Shown: positions 59,218-64,000 of the stretch, in pieces
How positions within the stretch are numbered: position 1 is the stretch's first letter
Layout of the letters: each line of letters starts with the position of its first letter
DNA from: Ditylenchus dipsaci
Taxonomy: Eukaryota > Nematoda > Chromadorea > Rhabditida > Anguinidae
Direction of reading: 5' to 3'
Assembly (NCBI GenBank): GCA_004194705.1
Contig: SADC01000439.1
Coordinates: forward strand, 310,001-374,000
DNA: 64,000 nt
Position numbers and translations under genes: made by a program
The notes under the pieces: model-generated
What the model saw: only the letters and a program-made list of their open reading frames with translations
Told to the model about the DNA's origin: nothing
Database searches by the model: none

Positions 59218-60022
59218 TACCGTATTCTCTCTAATAGAACCACATGTGGTTCTATTTTTCAACCCCCCTCGGGGGGTGTGGTTCTATTAGAGAGTGTGGT
59301 TCTATTTTTCAACCTTCTGAAGATATTCAAGCATTGCAGCATACGCGCATAAATTCTTTATTTCGGACTTGGTCTGGTTTTAGGGGGGGGGGGGAATGGT
59401 GGGACGCTAATTTATACTATACTCTTTATTTATTTTTGTTGCTTATGGCAGTCATGGTTATATCGATAACCTGTATGAATAGTTTAATAAGTATTTTTGT
59501 TGATCTAGGTGATTATTGTCACCCCAGTCACCATAACCAACTTGAACGACCTGAAAAATAAAAAAATGTATAGTAAAAATAGGCGTCCCCCTAAACCAGA
59601 ACAGGTCTCAAAACTCATCAACGCTCTAGAAATATATCTTTATTATTGAACTATTTTCGCGCTTCCTCAAGACCGATTTCTTGTATCTGCTCAGCCAACT
59701 TCTTCTCATCTTGCGCGAGCTTCACCTTGCTTCGACCACTCGGAACCGTCCCAACTTTCTTGAAGCAGTGAATGGCGTCGTCCTCATATCCATAGGTGGC
59801 ATTGAGAACTCTGCACGATTTAAATGACTCAACGATCAGCTCCTTCAAAAGATTCTCCATTCTCCATTGGAGTTAGACGGCCGTTGGCGCAGCTTGAGAG
59901 TGTTAAGGGGTCTGGTTCTATTAGAGAGTGTGGTTCTATTTCACAACCCCCCTTGGGGGTGTGGTTCTATTAGAGAGTGTGGTTCAAATAGAGAGTGTGG
60001 TTTTATTAGAGAGAATACGGTA
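59218..60022 (-). mobile_element. CCGTATT-group element with transposase remnant, word AGAACCACA
   Basis: TA-flanked. Left CCGTATTCTCTCTAATAGAA then CCACATGTGG, followed by GTGTGGTTCTATTAGAGA repeats; right four more such repeats and GAGAATACGG. Encloses a DDE_1 transposase C-terminus on the minus strand. Confidence 0.85.
59651..59860 (-). pseudogene. Pogo/Tigger-type transposase C-terminal remnant
   Basis: ELIVESFKSCRVLNATYGYE then DDAIHCFKKVGTVPSGRSK lines up with AKSFKDCGIT and DDLIHCFKQHGPVPEG of the copy at 63357, and ends LAEQIQEIGLEEARK. Only this C-terminal part remains; the catalytic region was lost between the inverted ends. Confidence 0.7.
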
Positions 60023-61032
60023 AGTTTTAAAAAAAAACTGCACGGGTTCGACTCCCATGAAAATTACTGTTACCGAGAATGGATTATTATTATTAGGCTT
60101 TTAGAATTCCCCGGAGAAATAGAAACCAATAGCTCTACAGTTAACTGTAAAGTCAACTACAGTTAACTGTACAAAAATAACAGTTAACTGTACAGCCACA
60201 GTTAATATACAAACGATTTAACTTACCGATTTTCAGTAATTTATACGGGCTGTGGTAAGTTACCAGTAAGTTAGTAGTAACTTTCCAGTAAGTTACCGTG
60301 GTAATGTGAGTTACCGTAGTGACTTGCCGCCTCCTAACCCTCGAACTAACTGACCTCTTTAACATTTTTTATTTCTCCGTTTTTGTTCAGTCGGAGAAAT
60401 AGGCGGAGAATTCCAGAGAATCCTCTTGACAATTCTCCATTATACAACCCTAATTATTATACACGATACATGATAATTTTTTTTGTAAAAATGCCAGAAA
60501 CTAAAAATTTGTTTATAATTTTATTAGTCGCGAAATTTCTTCTTTGAACTACTTTTCTCACATATTCTAAAGCTTAGTCAGCTTTGTTTTGGTCTTTGTA
60601 ATTAACCTTTACAAATGTTTTGTTTGTTATTCACACATTTTCAACTAAACATTTCCACTTTCACACCACAACAACATCCAAAACAATTTAGTTGGCGGTG
60701 CGGATGTAATGTGATATTGAGGATAGTAGCTAGAAAGTGGCTTGCATTATGACCACAAACTAATTCATATCCTTTTCTCATTAAATCCACTAGATCCGGA
60801 AGCACTTTAGTTCTAGGCAAAATAAACAAGTTTTTTACTTTTCCACACCTTTTGTGCAAATTTTTTTTATTTTTCCCAGATATGTTTGACTTTGGATTGT
60901 AAATACCAAAAGTTCTAAAAATTCGAGATCCCAACTAATGTACAGATCTTTACATAAAGCACGTGTCGCATCCCTTGATAAGGCTTAAAATTTTCGAAGT
61001 CGACCTGGCAGGTCAAAATCTTTTTAGGTGAT
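60023..61032. other. GTTAACTGTACA and GTAAGTTACC repeats; one candidate frame
   Basis: 60043-60060 has a B-box-like GGGTTCGACTCCC. 60130-60210 holds five AGTTAACTGTA palindromes; 60240-60315 repeats AGTAAGTTAC. Rest AT-rich; see the candidate at 60641. Confidence 0.45.
60641..60934 (-). CDS. Candidate protein-coding frame, unknown function
   Basis: Open frame of 97 residues with a protein-like composition: NLFILPRTKVLPDLVDLMRK, then GYELVCGHNASHFLATILNI and a Cys-rich end. No recognised family and no clear splice sites tested. It lies in the largest stretch without transposons on this side, so it may be an exon of a host gene. Confidence 0.25.
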   Translation of the reverse strand: MGSRIFRTFGIYNPKSNISGKNKKNLHKRCGKVKNLFILPRTKVLPDLVDLMRKGYELVCGHNASHFLATILNITLHPHRQLNCFGCCCGVKVEMFS

Positions 61033-61826
61033 CTAACAGGTGACAAATAAGTTCCCGCACACTTTACCAACTCTTTTATGTTATCTTTTTTAAATCAATT
61101 TTCTAACGCATAATATACCATTTTGTAGCCCTGAATATCCTCTTTCAAATGGCATATTGCCTTTAGCTTGATTATTGTAGATAAGTCACCATTTGGGTCC
61201 AAACACTTGTCTGGTCATTTTAAGAAGGTTACCAGCGTTTTCATTACTTTAACTGGTCAAATGTTTTATTGAATTTTGAGCATCACGACAAAATTTCATC
61301 AGCATGTTTCAGCGCAGCTCAAGAGCTACAAACCCCATGTTACAGAATGGTTTTTTAAGATTTGAGTGTTGAGATATGGCCTGTTAAAAAACCAATTTCT
61401 TGAAAAATAACCGATATGCAAGTTTTTTGCCAATTTTTCGAATTTCGGTCATTTTTCAAGAAATTGGTTTTTTTCAACAGGCCATATCTCATCACTCAAA
61501 TTTTCAAAAATCATTCTGTAACATGGATTTTGTAGCTCTTGAGCTGCGCTGAAACATGCTGATGAAATTTTGTCGTGATTCTCAAAATTCAATAAAACAT
61601 TTGACCATTTAAACTGATGAAACGCTGGTAACCTTCTTAAAATGACCAGACAAGTGTTTGGACCCAAATGGTGACTTATCCACAATAATCAAGCTTAAGG
61701 CAATATGCTATTTGAAAGAGGATATTCAGGGCTACAAAATGGTATATTATGCGTTAGAAAATTGATATTAAAAAGATAACAAAAAAGAGTTTGTAAAGTG
61801 TGCGGGAACTTATTTGTCACCTGTTA
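61033..61826. mobile_element. 794-base near-perfect hairpin
   Basis: Arms start CTAACAGGTGACAAATAAGT and end with the complement. They stay matched through CCATTTTGTAGCCCTGAATA, GTCACCATTTGGGTCCAAAC and AAATTTCATCAGCATGTTTC to a short loop near 61430. No open frame of interest. A partial relative is near 26560. Confidence 0.85.
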
Positions 61827-61865
61827 GTTTTGTTTTTACCACCTTGAAGAGTTTTTTTTTGAAGT

Positions 61866-62295
61866 TACAGTCAAACCTCGATTTAACGACCCCCACCTCA
61901 AGTTTGTTCCCACCTACGGTCCGACATTTTTTTAAGCTGATTTTAAAAGCGCTTTGCCAGTCCTGTTTCCACTGTCTGGCCGTAAATATCGCAAGGGTTC
62001 CGATTTGGCCGACCGCTTTTCAAAAACCCGAAGTTTTTGCTTTCGAAAAAGCAAAATCTTGATTAAACGACCGTCTAATTTTGAAAAAGGGGTCGTTTAA
62101 TCAAGGTTTTTTTTTTATACGCGAAAACTTTAGATTTTTGATATACGATCGGCAAAATCGGAATTCTTGCGATATTTGCGACCATTCTGTCAAAACAGAA
62201 CTGACAAGGCGCTTTTAAAATCAACTTAAAAAAGTGTCAGACCCTAGGTGGGAACGAACTTAAGGTGGGGGTCGTTAAATCGAGGTTTGACTGTA
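61866..62295. mobile_element. Pogo-like foldback, word GATTTAACGACCCC
   Basis: TA-flanked. Left CAGTCAAACCTCGATTTAAC, then AAGTTTGTTCCCACCTACGG TCCGACA; right the complement. Centre TTAAACGACCGTCTAATTTT. Sister 32671-33070. Confidence 0.85.
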
Positions 62296-62336
62296 TATAT
62301 TAATAAATTATTTTTAAAATTATATTTTCATGCAGT

Positions 62337-62593
62337 TACCGTAATTCCTCTAATAAGCCGCCCCCCCCCCCCCCTAAATTCAAAAAACGGGTTTCTGGCA
62401 TTGTGTTTTTGACCTATGTTTTGAAAAACTACTGTTAGGCAAGTCACCATCTATTTTGTAGCTCATCTCACTGGCTACAAATTGAGGGGTAACTTGCCAA
62501 AGAGGAGTCTTCAAAAAATGGGTCAAAAACACAATGCCAAGAACACGATTTTGAGCCAGAGGGGGGGGGCGGCTTATTAGAGGAATTACGGTA
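62337..62593. mobile_element. CCGTATT-group MITE, word AAGCCGCC
   Basis: TA-flanked. Left CCGTAATTCCTCTAATAAGC then CGCC plus a C run. Right a G run, GCGGCTTATTAGAGGAATTACGG (in parts GCGGCTTATTAG, AGGAATTACGG). Both ends carry the unusual CCGTAATT. It abuts the next element, sharing TA at 62592. Confidence 0.85.
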
Positions 62594-62780
62594 CAGTCAA
62601 ACCTCTATATAGCATCCCACAAGGGACCGGCCCTGCCCGGATGCAATGTAGAGGTGGACGCAATATAGAGGGTCGATTATAGGTAATTTCTTTGCAGGCC
62701 AACCAAACCAAAAAAAAAAAGCGGATGCAATAAAGAGGTGGATGCAATGTAGAGGGTTGCTATATAGAGGTTTGACTGTA
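62592..62780. mobile_element. MITE, CAGTCAAACCTCTATAT terminus
   Basis: Sister of 5079-5268: same ends, same GCAATATAGAGGGTCGAT and GGTTGCTATATAGAGG order. TA-flanked. Confidence 0.88.
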
Positions 62781-63225
62781 TATAAATATATCGATCAATG
62801 GATTATTTACTTTCTTAATCCAAAACGGCTATATTTGTTAGTAAATATAGTTTTTAAAAGCTAATTAGCTTTTCTAAAATGTGTTGTCAAGCGGCAAACA
62901 CGAACGCTTAGTCACCTCTGCTTAGTTCTCGCATCAACTAGCCATTTGCTGACAAAAACAACAGTTAGCTCATTCCCTAAGCAGTATATTTTGCTGTTGT
63001 TATTGCTCTAATTATTGTTTTTCGTCTGCTTTTTTAAGTACACCTTTTAATTTGTTTTGCTACTCTGCATTTTTGAGGCAGTTAAAAACAGAGTGTCCAG
63101 CTCTTTACGTCAACATAGACTGGGGTGGTATATGTGGAATAAATTACAGAAAATAGTCGTTATCTTTTTTTATTTATTTATTAGCAACTACTTTTAATGA
63201 TGCTTTTACATTTTAGCTAGATAAA
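62781..63225. other. No gene supported
   Basis: AT-rich unique sequence; no repeats or exons recognised. Confidence 0.4.
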
Positions 63226-64000
63226 TACCGTATTTCCTGTAATAAGGCGGCACCCTCTAATAAGCCGGCACTCTGAGAGTTGAACGAAAAATAAGGCGGC
63301 ACCCTCTAATAAGGCGGCACCCTAAGACCGTTTTACTAACAAGCGATTACCTACAGCATATATTCGGTCGTTCTCTGTTTGGCAAGCGTCTGCTAGTCTG
63401 GGACTCGTTTTGTTGCCACATCAGTGAGTCTACCAAGAAAGAATTGAAAGCTCTTAATTTACACACGGCAGTGATTCCCGGCGGATGTACCAAGTTTATT
63501 CAGGTTGCCATTTCTTTCGTCTGCTTCGGTTTATTTCTCTTCCTGTTTTAGGCGCCTGACGTAGTGTGGAACGGACCCTTTAAAGCCTAACTGCAGCAAC
63601 TCTACAACACCTGGATGCTGAACGGTGCTCAAATGGAATGGACGGCTAATGTAAATCCTAGACCAGCCTCAATGGGCGTCTACCTTGATTGGATCTGTGT
63701 GGCGTGGGAGTCGATATCGCAGGATTCAATTGCCAAGTCATTTAAAGGTACAATTTGTTCGAATGTTTGTCAAATAATCCTTCTGCTTAAAGATTGCGGG
63801 ATTACAGTGTGCCACGATGGAAGCGAAGACGATCTGATCCATTGCTTCAAGCAGCACGGTCCGGTACCTGAAGGACGAATGATGCTGGAATTCGCGCGAG
63901 CAGGAAACCTGAAAGAAGCGACCGAATTCGTCGAATTGGACCTAGAACAAGACGAAGTGAACGTCTATATTAGTGAAGATTCCTTGGATTTTATTGTTTA
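63226..64000 (+). mobile_element. CCGTATT-group element with DDE_1 transposase, cut by window end
   Basis: TA then CCGTATTTCCTGTAATAAGG and GGCACCCTCTAATAAG repeats (word AAGGCGGC, three more copies to 63343). The right end lies beyond the window. Its end matches the complemented right end of the MITE at 13009-13262 closely (AAGGCGGCACCCTCTAATAA shared). Confidence 0.85.
63357..64000 (+). pseudogene. Pogo/Tigger/jerky-type DDE_1 transposase, truncated
   Basis: Three exons: 63357-63504, 63553-63748 and 63793 to the window end, with 48- and 44-base introns in matching phase. GKRLLVWDSFCCHIS holds the second catalytic Asp. IPGGCTKFIQ/APDVVWNGPFKA holds the third (PD in place of the usual PLD). 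Then WESISQDSIAKSFKDCGI, the conserved C-terminal turn, and DDLIHCFKQHGPVPEG with an acidic tail. TAA interrupts after FKA. The N-terminal HTH/CENP-B DNA-binding part and the first catalytic Asp are absent: the inverted repeat is followed directly by mid-transposase sequence, so this is an internally deleted copy. Confidence 0.85.

Overview
The window looks like nuclear DNA of a small-intron invertebrate. The genes that can be read are split by introns of about 35-65 bases with GT..TTTTCAG/TTTAG borders and occasional GC-AG borders. Intergenic DNA is AT-rich and packed with short inverted-repeat transposons. I see no rRNA, no complete tRNA, and nothing bacterial or viral. The compact introns recall nematodes, but the sequence does not fix the phylum.

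Layout. 1-2468: a decayed FLYWCH/MULE transposase (minus strand) and its tandem-array terminus. 3202-4526: an F-box-like gene with an acidic tail, probably decayed. 4864-6684: small inverted-repeat elements on a 180-base tandem repeat. 7202-9623: a second MULE, bounded by an 8-base target duplication and two inverted arrays of a 15-base unit. 9743-10093: the last exons of a conserved host gene, RTRAF (hCLE/C14orf166). 13345-16580 and 17300-18424: two hAT elements. 18978-28000: nested foldback and pogo-like elements. 28209-46672: an uncharacterised plus-strand gene made mostly of symmetric phase-1 exons scattered between transposons. 46673-63225: almost only transposons and unassigned AT-rich DNA. 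63226-64000: the start of an element carrying a DDE_1 (pogo/Tigger/jerky-type) transposase remnant, cut by the window end.

Two superfamily patterns stand out. First, at least nine TA-flanked elements share the terminus CCGTATTTCCTCTAATA or a close variant. Each carries its own inner word, repeated at both ends of that element but different from one element to the next; the family is tied by sequence to the DDE_1 remnants at 19467, 59651 and 63357. Second, another TA-flanked group begins CAGTCGAACCTC and likewise carries a private repeated word (such as AATAACGATCACC or GATTTAACGTACC). Three foldback elements with GGCT...GAGCC ends have 8-9-base target duplications, which is MULE-like.

All recognisable transposases here are broken by single-base frame changes, stops or deletions, so I see no intact mobile element. 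The most gene-like unknown is the 28209-46672 locus: a nine-exon chain (40410-46672) and a six-exon chain (36284-38811) each stay open with matching splice phases throughout.
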